DNA of 64,000 nucleotides. Source: Ferroplasma acidarmanus Fer1. Its GTDB lineage: Archaea > Thermoplasmatota > Thermoplasmata > Thermoplasmatales > Thermoplasmataceae. Location of the stretch: assembly GCF_000152265.2 (NCBI RefSeq), contig NC_021592.1, positions 1,674,001 to 1,738,000 on the forward strand. Reading direction: 5' to 3'. The notes under the pieces are model-generated. The model was given only the letters and a program-made list of their open reading frames with translations, was not told where the DNA came from and did not search any database. A program made the translations under genes and the position numbers. Each line of letters starts with the position of its first letter. The first letter of the stretch is position 1. This document shows, piece by piece, positions 53,096-62,142 of the stretch.

Positions 53096-53797
53096 ATGGC
53101 AATAATAAAAGCTGAAAAAGGACAGATAAGTGATAAGGTAGTTATACTGGGAAATCTTGACAGGCAGAAAATTATCAATTCATACCTGAAAAATACAGAG
53201 AAAGTGTCTGAGTTTGCAGGTTATCATACATATACAGGAGAGTACAACGGTAAGAAAATTACAACAGTATTTCATGGAATAGGAATTCCATCCATGGCAC
53301 TTGTTGTGGATGATTTAATAGGAATGGGTGCAAAACAAATTGTGCGTTTCGGTTCATCCTTCTCTGTGTCTGATAAGGTAAAGCCTGGAACACCAATACT
53401 GCCTATAGGATATTCTTATAACTTTGGCGGAGTATTCAAACAGTATCTTGGAGATCAATATTCAATAGCTTTGACACCGGATTACCAGATGCTCAAGGCT
53501 GAAGAGGAAAAACTTTCGGCTGCAGGGCTCGGGCCTGTTGTGGGAAATGTATTTACCAGCGATGCCCTGATGACCCATAATAAAGAATTCGGTCAAAAAC
53601 TGGCAAAAGATGGGAATATTGCAGTGGAACTGGAAGGTGCCGGGCTTTACTTTATAGCTAAATTAAGGGGAGTTAAAGCTCTTTCAGTGCATCTTGCATA
53701 CGGAAATCTGGTAACAGGAGAACAATTGCCAGCCGATAAAATAAGTGAAAAAGAGAAAAAGATCTCTGAAACTTTACTGGAACTTCTCACACAATAA
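53096..53797 (+). CDS. Purine nucleoside/MTA phosphorylase family protein
   Basis: A 233-residue member of the PNP/UDP (nucleoside phosphorylase I) family. It phosphorolyses a nucleoside to base and ribose 1-phosphate. The segments VFHGIGIPSMALVVDDLI, IVRFGSS, VFTSDAL and AVELEGAGLYFIA match the hexameric PNP and 5'-methylthioadenosine phosphorylases of archaea. The exact nucleoside is uncertain. It stands alone, with about 210 AT-rich bases upstream that hold its promoter (CATATATGGG near 53065). Confidence 0.88.
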   Translation: MAIIKAEKGQISDKVVILGNLDRQKIINSYLKNTEKVSEFAGYHTYTGEYNGKKITTVFHGIGIPSMALVVDDLIGMGAKQIVRFGSSFSVSDKVKPGTPILPIGYSYNFGGVFKQYLGDQYSIALTPDYQMLKAEEEKLSAAGLGPVVGNVFTSDALMTHNKEFGQKLAKDGNIAVELEGAGLYFIAKLRGVKALSVHLAYGNLVTGEQLPADKISEKEKKISETLLELLTQ

Positions 53798-53847
53798 ATT
53801 TACCATTTTGTGAAAATATAATATTAAATTTTTATATATTCATTCTT

Positions 53848-54801
53848 TTAAAGCTTATATATGTCCAGTACCGCTTTCAAATCCCGCAGTGCTAATTCTG
53901 GAGGGAAAGGAACCTCAGTATTATTTTTGACACTATCCGCAAATTCCATTATTTCAGCGGTATACACATCATACTTTTTCACATTTGCTTTCTCTCCATT
54001 GAGTATCAGGTCGCCATATACTGTCCTTACAGGCGTTCCAACTTCCCATGATGTCCTGGATTTAACATCCTCATAAATAGAACCTTTCTCCCCTATTATC
54101 TCAAATGCCGGCAATTCAGGTGGGTTTCTGTATGACCATGAATAGAAAAATAATCCATAGGTGCCATTTTCAAATTTGAATAAGGCAGCGGTGTTGTCTT
54201 CACCATTAAGAATAGATCCGCCGTGAATGCTTTTTCCATGAATGCTTTCATAGTTCCCTCCAAAATTCAATAATGTATCTAGAAAATGGATTCCTCCGTC
54301 TATAAGGGCACCTCCACCCATTTGATCCTTATCGGTTCTCCAGCCTCCATGCTCAAAAAATCTCTGGTCACGAACTATTATAGTGTTTATTCTTCCTATT
54401 CTATTTTCTTTTATAAATTTAACAGCCGCCCTTACCGATGGGTCAAAGAAATACTGATCTGTAACCATAAATTTTACCCCGTAATCCTTTGACGCCCGTA
54501 TCATAGCTTCTCCGTCATCCAGTGTAGTGGCAATAGGTTTCTCTACAAGGACATTGCTGCCTGCTTCCATAGCCTTTATAGCCATTTCCTTATGTAGATA
54601 ATGAGGTACCACAAGGTCAACTATGTCAAAGCGGTCTTTTATTGCATCTTCGAAGCTGCTGTACACATTTTCTATTTTGAATTTTTCCACGGTTTTTTCT
54701 ATAACTTCTGGTTTTCTTTCTACTATGCTTATTTCCATGTCCTTTATTCCGGAAAGATGTTTCTGTCCAAAATTGTTAGCCCCAACAACAAGTATTTTCA
54801 T
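53848..54801 (-). CDS. Gfo/Idh/MocA-family oxidoreductase
   Basis: An NAD(P)-dependent dehydrogenase of 317 residues. The N-terminal Rossmann fold starts MKILVVGANNFGQKH. The catalytic-site Lys lies in VLVEKPIAT. The C-terminal substrate domain has GGALIDGGIHFLDTLLNFGG. Members act on sugars, inositols or related polyols; the substrate cannot be predicted. It is encoded downstream of a large surface-protein gene on the same strand, 67 bases away. Confidence 0.87.
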   Translation of the reverse strand: MKILVVGANNFGQKHLSGIKDMEISIVERKPEVIEKTVEKFKIENVYSSFEDAIKDRFDIVDLVVPHYLHKEMAIKAMEAGSNVLVEKPIATTLDDGEAMIRASKDYGVKFMVTDQYFFDPSVRAAVKFIKENRIGRINTIIVRDQRFFEHGGWRTDKDQMGGGALIDGGIHFLDTLLNFGGNYESIHGKSIHGGSILNGEDNTAALFKFENGTYGLFFYSWSYRNPPELPAFEIIGEKGSIYEDVKSRTSWEVGTPVRTVYGDLILNGEKANVKKYDVYTAEIMEFADSVKNNTEVPFPPELALRDLKAVLDIYKL

Positions 54802-54868
54802 AATATCATAATATTAATATATTTAATTATTTTTGCATTTACCGGAAAATCAATGAATACGGCTAAAA

Positions 54869-57160
54869 TTATTTAAATCCATTATTATTTTCTGAATTTG
54901 TATTCCCGTGAACCGGCTCCCTGGTGGATTTTATAAATGATTTATCTGCAAAAATAAATTTATGGTTATCCATATCCTTTTCAATAGATATTTTACCGGA
55001 AATGTTAAGTGCCTTTATTCTGGACTTGATCAATTTCCCGCTAATTCTCTTCCTGCGACCTGATTTCAGTATTTTTTTCAGTGTAGAACCGTTTAATTCT
55101 ATTATCAACTCATCAACGTTTTTATTATTAAAATAAAGAGTTTCAAGCAGAAATATGGCGAGTATGGCAAAAACACCGGCAAACCCGGCATAGTATGGCA
55201 GGTTTCCAGTATAATAAACAATTTTTGAATCAGTATATGTTTTCCCGCCATCAGTTACTTTTACAGATATTTTATCAATTCCTGCGCCCAATTTTGTTGT
55301 AAGGCTTTTTCCTGCATTAGAGTATTTACCATTTACATACCACGCAATGGTTGCATTGGCTGTTAGGTTTCCGTTAATTTTAACATAGAATTTGCCATTG
55401 TCGTTTACTATTCTTACGTTACTTATTTTAGTAACAGTATTATTTATGAGATCTCTACTATTGTTATACTTAAAAACATAGCTACTATTATATGTATACC
55501 CTGCAATGTTCGCCGCCATAAAATCTATTGTGTAATACCCGCTGTGAATGCCTGTAAATGTAAGGTTAAAAGTGCTGTTATTGGTATTGTATGTTTTGTT
55601 CAATGCTACTGCGCTGATATGGTATGGTAAACTTGAGTTTATATCCAGTGTTAATATTGTGTTGTTGAATTTTACATCTTCATTAACAGACCTGATAGTA
55701 ATCTTATATGGCGATGTTATTGAGAAATTACTATACAGTTCTATATTCTGTCCATTCGCGGCTATAATTGTCCCATTTGATGAAGACAGGGTATCCGGAG
55801 CATTAACTCCAAGTGCCTCCATACTACCCTCGCTGCTTTGTACAATATTGCCATTATCAATGCCTATATTATTTGCAATATATGAAAAATGATAGTATAA
55901 ATAACCATTCATAGACCTTGATAAGTTGCCCCTCTCAAAGTATGATGAAATCCCATTGTTAAGATAGAAATATTTAATGTTATATTTTCCTGTTATTTCC
56001 CACCCACCAGTTTTCACTATCCGTCCATCTGCAGTAACAGTATAGTTCTCAATACCTGTTTTATTCATGGCTATAATGTTAATGTCCCTGGAAACATTAA
56101 CTTTCAGGATGGAAACATTGGCAATATTGATCTTATCCCCATTTGCAAACATCATACCGCCATTTAGATTATAAAATACATAGTTTCCATTGAAAAAGAG
56201 TAGATGTGTCATATTATAGTTTCTATAAGTATAGTTTTCCACATTCAAATCAGTTTTATTAATGGTGTATATACTGGTAAATGAATTGTTCCACGTATAA
56301 TAGATATAATGGCTCCCGGATTGGATAGATGATATATTTTCAGTCTGGAAATTGTGTATCTCCCCAAGAGTTGAGTAATTATTTGTATGATAATTATAAC
56401 GTTCAATTACGCCCTTATCGTGAATATAAATTATGGAATTTAAGCTGGAATCTAAAAAGGCAGTCTGATTCTTTTTAATAGGTGCAGGGTTTAAAATTAA
56501 AGATTTTTGATGTGTCAATTTATGTGTGTTCTGGCTACCTGGAAGTAGAAGGCCAGTATAATGTTTAACCGATAATTTTCCTATAGTTTGATGTGAGAAT
56601 TGCCCACCAAACATGAATGATATATTACCAGAATTATAGGAATTTTTAAGGGCAATAACATGGGGGATTGCCGGTTCTTTTCCTTCCCAGATTAGAGCAT
56701 GATTTTGTATACCGTTGTTCATTATTATATGGATACTATACATTATATTCTCCCCGGAAAGATTTAATATCCCATTATAATCCTGTGAACCGGAAACAGT
56801 TGTAATTGTATCCTTTCTTCCATACGAAATGCTAAAAAGTGTTTTGTTCTCCTGTTTTAAAATAATATAATTTTCCGTACCACCATTGTTATCCGGGTTT
56901 ATCCCACCTGTTACGTTAAATGTATATTCAGTGCTTTTATACGCGCTTTCGTTTTCAACATAGTAAGAAGGGGTAGAACTTGAAGTAACAATATTTACAC
57001 TGCCATTGGAGGCATTGGTGACCTGTGTCGTAGTTTTATCCCCAGAAATATATGTAGGTGTTAAGGCATTATTAAATGCATCTGAGACATGAACTGGAAA
57101 CACAGTTACAAATATCAACATAAATATAACAACCATCACAGGAAATGGCTTTAATCTCAT
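54869..57160 (-). CDS. Large cell-surface protein with C-terminal anchor
   Basis: The family is not recognised. The 763-residue protein begins with a signal peptide (MRLKPFPVMVVIFMLIFVTV). About 640 extracellular residues follow that are rich in Asn, Ser, Thr and Tyr, with very many N-glycosylation sequons and repeated beta-strand-like units, compatible with a beta-propeller followed by Ig-like or PKD-like modules near residues 530-650. A membrane helix (YYAGFAGVFAILAIFLLETL, near 665-685) comes next, then a basic cytosolic tail of about 80 residues (GRRKRISGKLIKSR). Such a tail is longer than a simple anchor needs. It may be a surface receptor or cell-envelope component. Confidence 0.7.
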   Translation of the reverse strand: MRLKPFPVMVVIFMLIFVTVFPVHVSDAFNNALTPTYISGDKTTTQVTNASNGSVNIVTSSSTPSYYVENESAYKSTEYTFNVTGGINPDNNGGTENYIILKQENKTLFSISYGRKDTITTVSGSQDYNGILNLSGENIMYSIHIIMNNGIQNHALIWEGKEPAIPHVIALKNSYNSGNISFMFGGQFSHQTIGKLSVKHYTGLLLPGSQNTHKLTHQKSLILNPAPIKKNQTAFLDSSLNSIIYIHDKGVIERYNYHTNNYSTLGEIHNFQTENISSIQSGSHYIYYTWNNSFTSIYTINKTDLNVENYTYRNYNMTHLLFFNGNYVFYNLNGGMMFANGDKINIANVSILKVNVSRDINIIAMNKTGIENYTVTADGRIVKTGGWEITGKYNIKYFYLNNGISSYFERGNLSRSMNGYLYYHFSYIANNIGIDNGNIVQSSEGSMEALGVNAPDTLSSSNGTIIAANGQNIELYSNFSITSPYKITIRSVNEDVKFNNTILTLDINSSLPYHISAVALNKTYNTNNSTFNLTFTGIHSGYYTIDFMAANIAGYTYNSSYVFKYNNSRDLINNTVTKISNVRIVNDNGKFYVKINGNLTANATIAWYVNGKYSNAGKSLTTKLGAGIDKISVKVTDGGKTYTDSKIVYYTGNLPYYAGFAGVFAILAIFLLETLYFNNKNVDELIIELNGSTLKKILKSGRRKRISGKLIKSRIKALNISGKISIEKDMDNHKFIFADKSFIKSTREPVHGNTNSENNNGFK

Positions 57161-57239
57161 TCCTGGTAATTAAAATAAAATATAAAAAGTTCTTTTCCGT
57201 AATTAATTTTCTATAATAATGTGTGTGCCTATAATAGAA

Positions 57240-57314
57240 ATGGGAAAACAATTAATTAGGAAATTGCCTTTAATGTCCTATGTCAAAAATTGCAAAAATT
57301 TCCGAAGGAGGTAA
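57240..57314 (+). CDS. Possible 24-codon leaderless ORF coupled to the MBL gene
   Basis: An ORF starting at ATG 57240 encodes MGKQLIRKLPLMSYVKNCKN followed by FRRR, and ends at TAA 57312-57314, inside the SD of the next gene. A TATA box (CTATAATAA, 57211-57219) is centred 25 bases before its ATG, the leaderless distance. This suggests a first cistron whose translation feeds the MBL gene. The peptide is basic. No homolog is recognised and it may be chance. Confidence 0.4.
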   Translation: MGKQLIRKLPLMSYVKNCKNFRRR

Positions 57315-57320
57315 TTTTCC

Positions 57321-58079
57321 ATGGAGATAAAATTTCTCGGGAACTGGGCTTCCCATATTCAGGCCGGGAAAAGAAATGTTTCCATTATTATTGATGGCCA
57401 TATTCTTCTGGACTGTGGCCCGCATACAATAGAATCTATGCTTGAAAGTGGGATTAACCCGGCACAGGTGGATAAAATACTGATTAGCCACATGCATCTT
57501 GACCATTATGGTGGACTTGCTGAAATACTCTGGTATAGGGCAGCCAGAGAAGCAAAAGATGAAGTAATAATCCTTGGGCCAAAGGGAATAATGAAAAATA
57601 CTGAACAGCTCTTGAAGATATATAACACTCCTGACCATTATATGTTTAGCATGAAATCTAATTATGTTGAAATAAACAATAATGGAGAGATATATGAAGT
57701 TAAAACAAAGTTTACGGATAAGGTTAAAAATGATTATATTGAAGCATTTACAGGGAATCACAGCATTCCTGACAATATGTACAGGCTGGAATATCGTGGG
57801 AATACTGTAGCTTATACAGGGGATACCGCTTATAATGATAATATCTCACAGGTGGGGGAAAAGGCTGACATATTTTTACATGAGATGACGTTCACAGATG
57901 AGGACGCTGAAATAGCTAAACTATCCAAACACTCAACCTATTCATCTGCATTGAGAGGTTTCAGCGAGAGCCATGCAAAGAAATTGGTGCCGGTACATCT
58001 TACAGATAAAACGGTTTCAACTTTAAAAGCGAAGTCCAGTGAAAATATTATCCTGCCATTTACTGATATAAATTTGTGA
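57321..58079 (+). CDS. Metallo-beta-lactamase-fold hydrolase
   Basis: A 252-residue MBL-fold enzyme with the metal motif SHMHLDHYGG (near residues 55-64), a downstream His in TGNHS, Asp in AYTGDT, and a further His in VPVHLTDK. It is closest in style to RNase Z/arylsulfatase-like hydrolases, but it lacks features that would fix the substrate. The ATG at 57321 has a strong SD (AAGGAGGTAA) 6 bases upstream. Confidence 0.83.
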   Translation: MEIKFLGNWASHIQAGKRNVSIIIDGHILLDCGPHTIESMLESGINPAQVDKILISHMHLDHYGGLAEILWYRAAREAKDEVIILGPKGIMKNTEQLLKIYNTPDHYMFSMKSNYVEINNNGEIYEVKTKFTDKVKNDYIEAFTGNHSIPDNMYRLEYRGNTVAYTGDTAYNDNISQVGEKADIFLHEMTFTDEDAEIAKLSKHSTYSSALRGFSESHAKKLVPVHLTDKTVSTLKAKSSENIILPFTDINL

Positions 58080-58249
58080 GTGCCATATGCAAACTAAAAA
58101 ATGAATTACGATCCCTTAGGAGAAAGCCAGCGTTTAGCTCCAGGATGAACGCGTAAATGTAATGATAGTGTTAATCATAGGTGGGCTTGCCGAAGTGATG
58201 CTTGGACCGAATTGAGACTGGAGAGCCTGGAAAAAGCATCAAAGGATAA
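58080..58249. other. Convergent intergenic region with strong hairpin potential
   Basis: These 170 bases lie between the ends of the MBL gene and the HAD gene and are more GC-rich than other gaps. A perfect 7-bp stem, GATGCTT (58196-58202) with AAGCATC (58234-58240), encloses a 31-base segment. Upstream, GGAG and CTCC (58120-58142) can pair, and TGAT/ATCA form another small stem. It may be a small RNA, a transcript-end structure, or the tail of a decayed IS; I could not decide. Confidence 0.35.
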
Positions 58250-58915
58250 TTAATTTTTAAGGAAATCAAGTAATTTATTTATATCTTTAAAATTTTTCAG
58301 TGTCAGATCGGCTGCACTTAAATCGGTGATAGGGTATACGCCCGTAGCAATGCCTACAGCACCGGTTGAAGCCTCCCTTGCAGCCTTTATATCTAGTGGA
58401 GTATCCCCTATGAGATAAATTTCAGAACGGTTAATATTACTTCCATATCTCTGTATTGCATAATCAACAAGTTTTGACCTGATTATACTATCACTTCCAT
58501 ACCCACCGGTAATAAAATACTCTTCTATACCAGCATGCTGGAGCCTTATTTCGGCGATAGGCTGTAGATTCCCTGTTAGGATGCCCGATATATGCCCGTT
58601 AACCTTTACCGCGTCAAGCACATTTTTAACATTGTTAAGCAATTTATAGTCCGCAGGTTGCAGATTGGTTGATACATATCCTATCAAAGCCTGAAATGCA
58701 ATATCCAGTTTAGCCTTAATTTCCACTTCAGGAATTCCCTGTTTTTTCAATAATCCATACATAATGCCAGTATCGGTCATCCCATGCCTCGGGAATGATT
58801 TTATATCGGTATCCACACCGTAAATTTCCTTGCATACATAATCAAAAGCTGCAGTATGGGTAGGGGATTCTTCCATTAATGTACCATCTATATCAAATAA
58901 AATCAGTTTAACCAT
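58250..58915 (-). CDS. HAD-superfamily phosphatase
   Basis: A hydrolase of 221 residues with motif I DIDGTLM (nucleophile and acid/base Asp), motif II GILTGN, and motifs III/IV with RSKLVDYAI and YLIGDTPLDIKAA. The helical cap between motifs I and II is of the C1 type, as in phosphoglycolate phosphatases. The substrate is not predictable. It is divergent from the 3-hydroxyacyl-CoA dehydrogenase gene with about 220 bases between them holding both promoters. Confidence 0.85.
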   Translation of the reverse strand: MVKLILFDIDGTLMEESPTHTAAFDYVCKEIYGVDTDIKSFPRHGMTDTGIMYGLLKKQGIPEVEIKAKLDIAFQALIGYVSTNLQPADYKLLNNVKNVLDAVKVNGHISGILTGNLQPIAEIRLQHAGIEEYFITGGYGSDSIIRSKLVDYAIQRYGSNINRSEIYLIGDTPLDIKAAREASTGAVGIATGVYPITDLSAADLTLKNFKDINKLLDFLKN

Positions 58916-59137
58916 AGAGCTAAATACAAATTTAATTTATAGCTTTTTCATCGGTTTAATGTACTTTACATTTCAGATCTGGATGCGAGATGGGTAATTT
59001 TAATCTAGATTATTTGGCTTCTCAACATGGCAATCTATTTTCTATAATTGTAAGTTTTATACAGTATTTCTTAGCATTCCCTATTGTCATTCTGCAAAAT
59101 TTTATATATCCAGTGAAAATGAAATGGCGGTGTTAAA

Positions 59138-60088
59138 TTGATAGAAAAAATAGGAATAATAGGTGCAGGAGCAATGGGTTCTTCTATTGCCGAGGTATTT
59201 GCTTTTAATGGTTACAGTGTATATTTAAAAGACCAGAATATGGAATATGTCAACAGAGGTATTTCCCATGTGAGAAAGGTACTGGATGACTACCAATCAT
59301 ATATGGATTCCATGCCCGACAAGGAAATAAAGAGAATAGAAAGAAATGGGATAGAACTGACGGAAACCCAGAAAAATACTATTAAAAAGAATCTCGGCAA
59401 GCAGCTCGATATAGATGGAATTATTTCCAATATACATCCAGTTGAATCATACAAAGAACTGTCACAGTGTGGGCTTGTAATAGAGGCTGTTTTCGAAAAA
59501 CAGGAAATCAAGAACGATCTGTTCAGAGAACTATCCAGTTATTTTGGTGAAAATACGATACTTGCTTCAAATACATCATCACTGAGTATAACAGAGATGG
59601 CAGCCAATTATAAATATCCGGAGAATAATATCATTATCCACTTCTTCAATCCTCCATACACAATGCCACTGGTTGAGATTGTACCAGCTCTCCAGACAGG
59701 CAGTAAAACTGTTGAAACAGCATATTCACTTATTTCTGGATTGAGAAACCATAGGGATGCAATGGTTCCCGTAAAAGCGAAGGAAAGGTCAGGGTTCATA
59801 GTGAACAGGATACTAATCCAACTTATAAATGAAGCAATAAAGATAGTTGAGGAAGGCATAGCAGATGAGAAATCTGTTGATATAGGAATGAAGAAGGGAG
59901 CAGGTTTTCCAATGGGCCCATTCGAACTTGGCGATTATGTCGGGCTGGATATTGTCTATGATGTATTGAAATCATTTAACAAAGCATACGGAGATGCATA
60001 CATACCTCCGGAAAGGCTAAAAAATATGGTCATAGCAGGATATCTTGGAAGGAAAACTGGAAAAGGGTTCTATGAGTACACAAAATAA
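59138..60088 (+). CDS. 3-hydroxyacyl-CoA dehydrogenase
   Basis: An NAD-dependent dehydrogenase of 316 residues. It shows the cofactor loop GAGAMGSSIAE (9-19), the catalytic Ser/His region SNTSSLSIT and HFFNPPYTMPLVEI, and FIVNRILIQLINEA in the dimerisation domain. It would oxidise 3-hydroxybutyryl-CoA or a similar substrate. A charged helical insertion near residues 48-85 makes it about 25 residues longer than the typical stand-alone enzyme. The start appears to be TTG at 59138; no ATG or GTG is available in this frame near the conserved N-terminus. Confidence 0.87.
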   Translation: MIEKIGIIGAGAMGSSIAEVFAFNGYSVYLKDQNMEYVNRGISHVRKVLDDYQSYMDSMPDKEIKRIERNGIELTETQKNTIKKNLGKQLDIDGIISNIHPVESYKELSQCGLVIEAVFEKQEIKNDLFRELSSYFGENTILASNTSSLSITEMAANYKYPENNIIIHFFNPPYTMPLVEIVPALQTGSKTVETAYSLISGLRNHRDAMVPVKAKERSGFIVNRILIQLINEAIKIVEEGIADEKSVDIGMKKGAGFPMGPFELGDYVGLDIVYDVLKSFNKAYGDAYIPPERLKNMVIAGYLGRKTGKGFYEYTK

Positions 60089-60123
60089 AAATTAATAACG
60101 TATAGTATAAATATTTAATGCAT

Positions 60124-60315
60124 TTAGTTTTTCTTTTTCATTGAAAATTTATTTATTCCTTCATATCCCTTATCTGTATAGAATACTCTGCCACAATTGG
60201 GACATACGTAGGCTTCAAATTCACCAAGAGTAACATTATTCTGTTCGTAAGGTGCAGTTTTCAATTCCATATCAAGATTGCAGTGCGGGCACACTGTTAT
60301 GTTATTTATAGACAT
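60124..60315 (-). CDS. Small zinc-ribbon protein
   Basis: A 63-residue protein with two Cys pairs (CPHC near the start and CPNCG about 28 residues later) that form a zinc ribbon, and a basic C-terminal tail. It resembles YgiT-type zinc-finger modules. The ATG at 60313-60315 is chosen over one at 60330 because a TATA-like TTAATATATA lies 16-25 bases upstream of the former. Its function is unknown; nucleic-acid or protein binding is likely. Confidence 0.65.
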   Translation of the reverse strand: MSINNITVCPHCNLDMELKTAPYEQNNVTLGEFEAYVCPNCGRVFYTDKGYEGINKFSMKKKN

Positions 60316-60450
60316 AGTCAAAACATGCATTTAATATATATAATATATTTGTGGCAACAGGATAGTAGGAAAGTATAATATGTGCAAATTTTTAGATATG
60401 AGAATATTAATGGTTTAAGTATTTTCAGAATATAATCACTGAATTAAATG

Positions 60451-60458
60451 ATTTTATA
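60451..60458 (+). promoter_or_regulatory. TATA box of the sugar-porter gene
   Basis: TTTTATAT is centred about 27 bases before GTG at 60482, which supports a leaderless GTG start. Confidence 0.5.
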
Positions 60459-60481
60459 TACAAACACTTACTTTTATTTTT

Positions 60482-60904
60482 GTGAATAACACTTCTAATG
60501 AAACTACAGACCCGGTTTTAAATGAATTGAACGGTAAAATTACCACAAAATTTTACTGGGCAGTGACATTGCTGGCTACGATAGGTGGTTTCCTATTTGG
60601 ATATGATACTTCCAACATAGGAACTGACCTAAGTTTTATACCCTTTGCGAAAAATCTTGCAACAACAGACCCATTTGTATACGGCTATTTAATAGCAGGA
60701 GCATCACTTGGTGCTGCAGTAGGTGCATTAATAGCTGCACTTCTTACGGATAAATACGGAAGAAAATTCCTGCTAATAACGGATGCTGCTATATATACAA
60801 TAGGGGCAATTCTTTCAGCTGTCTCGGTGAACCTTGTAATGCTTCTTGGTGCGTACCCTTTATTATTTAGACAGTTATCAAGTGGAATATATAGAAATGG
60901 ATAA
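60482..60904 (+). pseudogene. Sugar-porter MFS transporter, 5' part (broken)
   Basis: The first 120 or so residues of an MFS sugar porter: helix 1 with [13 protein letters not shown], helix 2, and the loop [12 protein letters not shown]. The family-like sequence stops after VNLVMLLGA, about base 60854, and the remaining codons read into IS sequence. The rest of the gene resumes at 62406 on the far side of the insertions. About 100 residues (helices 4-6) are missing between the two parts, so the gene cannot be repaired by simple IS loss. The start is a leaderless GTG. Confidence 0.85.
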
Positions 60905-60931
60905 ATATAAATTAGAATATAATGAGGTGAT

Positions 60932-61204
60932 ATGATGGAGAAATTTACAGCAGATGAAAAGGTAGCAATAGTAATGGAATCATTTACAGCAAACAATATA
61001 GCAGAGCTATGCAGAAGGCATGGAGTATCTGTATCAAACTTCTATAAATGGAGGGATAAGTTTATAGAATCAGGGAAAAAGGGATTCTATGGTTCTGGAG
61101 TAAACAATGGGTATGAGAAGGAGATTGATAAACTAAAGAGGCTGGTAGGTGACCAGGCCTTAGTCATAGACGAATTAAAAAAAAATTACAGAGGGAGGAG
61201 ATAA
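60932..61204 (+). CDS. IS3-family transposase OrfA
   Basis: A 90-residue protein with an N-terminal helix-turn-helix (IAELCRRHGVSVSNFYKWRDKF) and a C-terminal leucine-zipper-like coil (EIDKLKRLVGDQALVIDELKK), the normal OrfA layout. It binds the IS ends. The stop TAA overlaps the ATG of orfB. A run of nine A near its end may allow a -1 frameshift to make an OrfAB fusion. An SD-like GAGGTGAT lies right before its two adjacent ATGs. Confidence 0.9.
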   Translation: MMEKFTADEKVAIVMESFTANNIAELCRRHGVSVSNFYKWRDKFIESGKKGFYGSGVNNGYEKEIDKLKRLVGDQALVIDELKKNYRGRR

Positions 61205-62142
61205 TGGAAACAGTGAATAACCTTGGAGATAAACTGTCTGTATCAAGGTTCTCTAAAATAACAGGAATACAGAGGTCATATATCCACTATAACAGGAAAA
61301 GTACAGTAAGGCATAGGAAATCAAGGATACCTGAAAATATAATAAATAAGGTACTGGAAATATCAGGAAAAAGGGTAACATACGGGCACAGGAGAATATG
61401 GGCTGTATTAAGGAATGAAGGGGTTAAAATAAACATAAAAACAGTAAGGAGAATAATAAAATCTAATAATTTACAGCTCCCATATGCAAAGCATAAGAAC
61501 AGGACAAATAAAAGGAATTTAACAAAGCCCTCAGACATAAACCAGCTATGGGAAACTGATATCCATTATGTCAGGACACATAATGGGATGTGCTATTTAA
61601 TGGCTGTAAAGGATTGTTTCTCTAAAAGGTGGCTATCATATAATTTCTCAAGGGCATGCACAGCTAAAGACTGTGTAAAGCCTATAGAAGATGCATATGC
61701 CATAAGATACAAAGATTCTAACTTAAACAATCTGGTACTTAGGACAGACAATGGCCCACAGTACATAGCCAGGGAATTCAAAACTCCTGCAAGGCTATTG
61801 AATATACCTCATGAGTACATAGAGAAACAGACACCTGAGGACAATGGTGATATAGAATCATTCCACAATTCATTGAAAACTGATTATATATGGCTAAATG
61901 ACCTTGAAAGCTATGAAGATGCTAAGGAATTAATAGAATATGCATTCAATGATTACAATAATTACAGGCCACATTCTTCTATAGGCTATTTAACACCTGT
62001 AGAATTTGAAAAGCAATGGAACAGCAGTGAAGAATTCAGGAATAAGTTTCTGAAGGAGAGAAAGAAAAAGGAGGAAAGAAGATTGAAAAACAGGAAAATT
62101 AATATAAGCAGGAGGAATGAAAGTGTCTCAATATTACACTAA
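61204..62142 (+). CDS. IS3-family transposase OrfB (rve integrase)
   Basis: The product has 312 residues. The catalytic rve domain has Asp in LWETDIHYV, Asp in VLRTDNGPQY and Glu in EDNGDIESFHNSLK, the DDE triad with its usual spacing. The N-terminal HTH_21-like region contains RVTYGHRRIWAVLRNEG. The C-terminus is basic. It lies in the -1 frame relative to OrfA and overlaps it by one base. The triad is intact, so the element may still move. Confidence 0.92.
   Translation: METVNNLGDKLSVSRFSKITGIQRSYIHYNRKSTVRHRKSRIPENIINKVLEISGKRVTYGHRRIWAVLRNEGVKINIKTVRRIIKSNNLQLPYAKHKNRTNKRNLTKPSDINQLWETDIHYVRTHNGMCYLMAVKDCFSKRWLSYNFSRACTAKDCVKPIEDAYAIRYKDSNLNNLVLRTDNGPQYIAREFKTPARLLNIPHEYIEKQTPEDNGDIESFHNSLKTDYIWLNDLESYEDAKELIEYAFNDYNNYRPHSSIGYLTPVEFEKQWNSSEEFRNKFLKERKKKEERRLKNRKINISRRNESVSILH

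Noticed and set aside
58110-58250. RNase P RNA, SRP RNA or a TPP-like riboswitch
   Set aside because: Single words (AGGAGAAAGCC, CCAGCG) recall these RNAs, but the conserved cores are absent and the region is too short or wrongly placed, downstream of both neighbouring genes.
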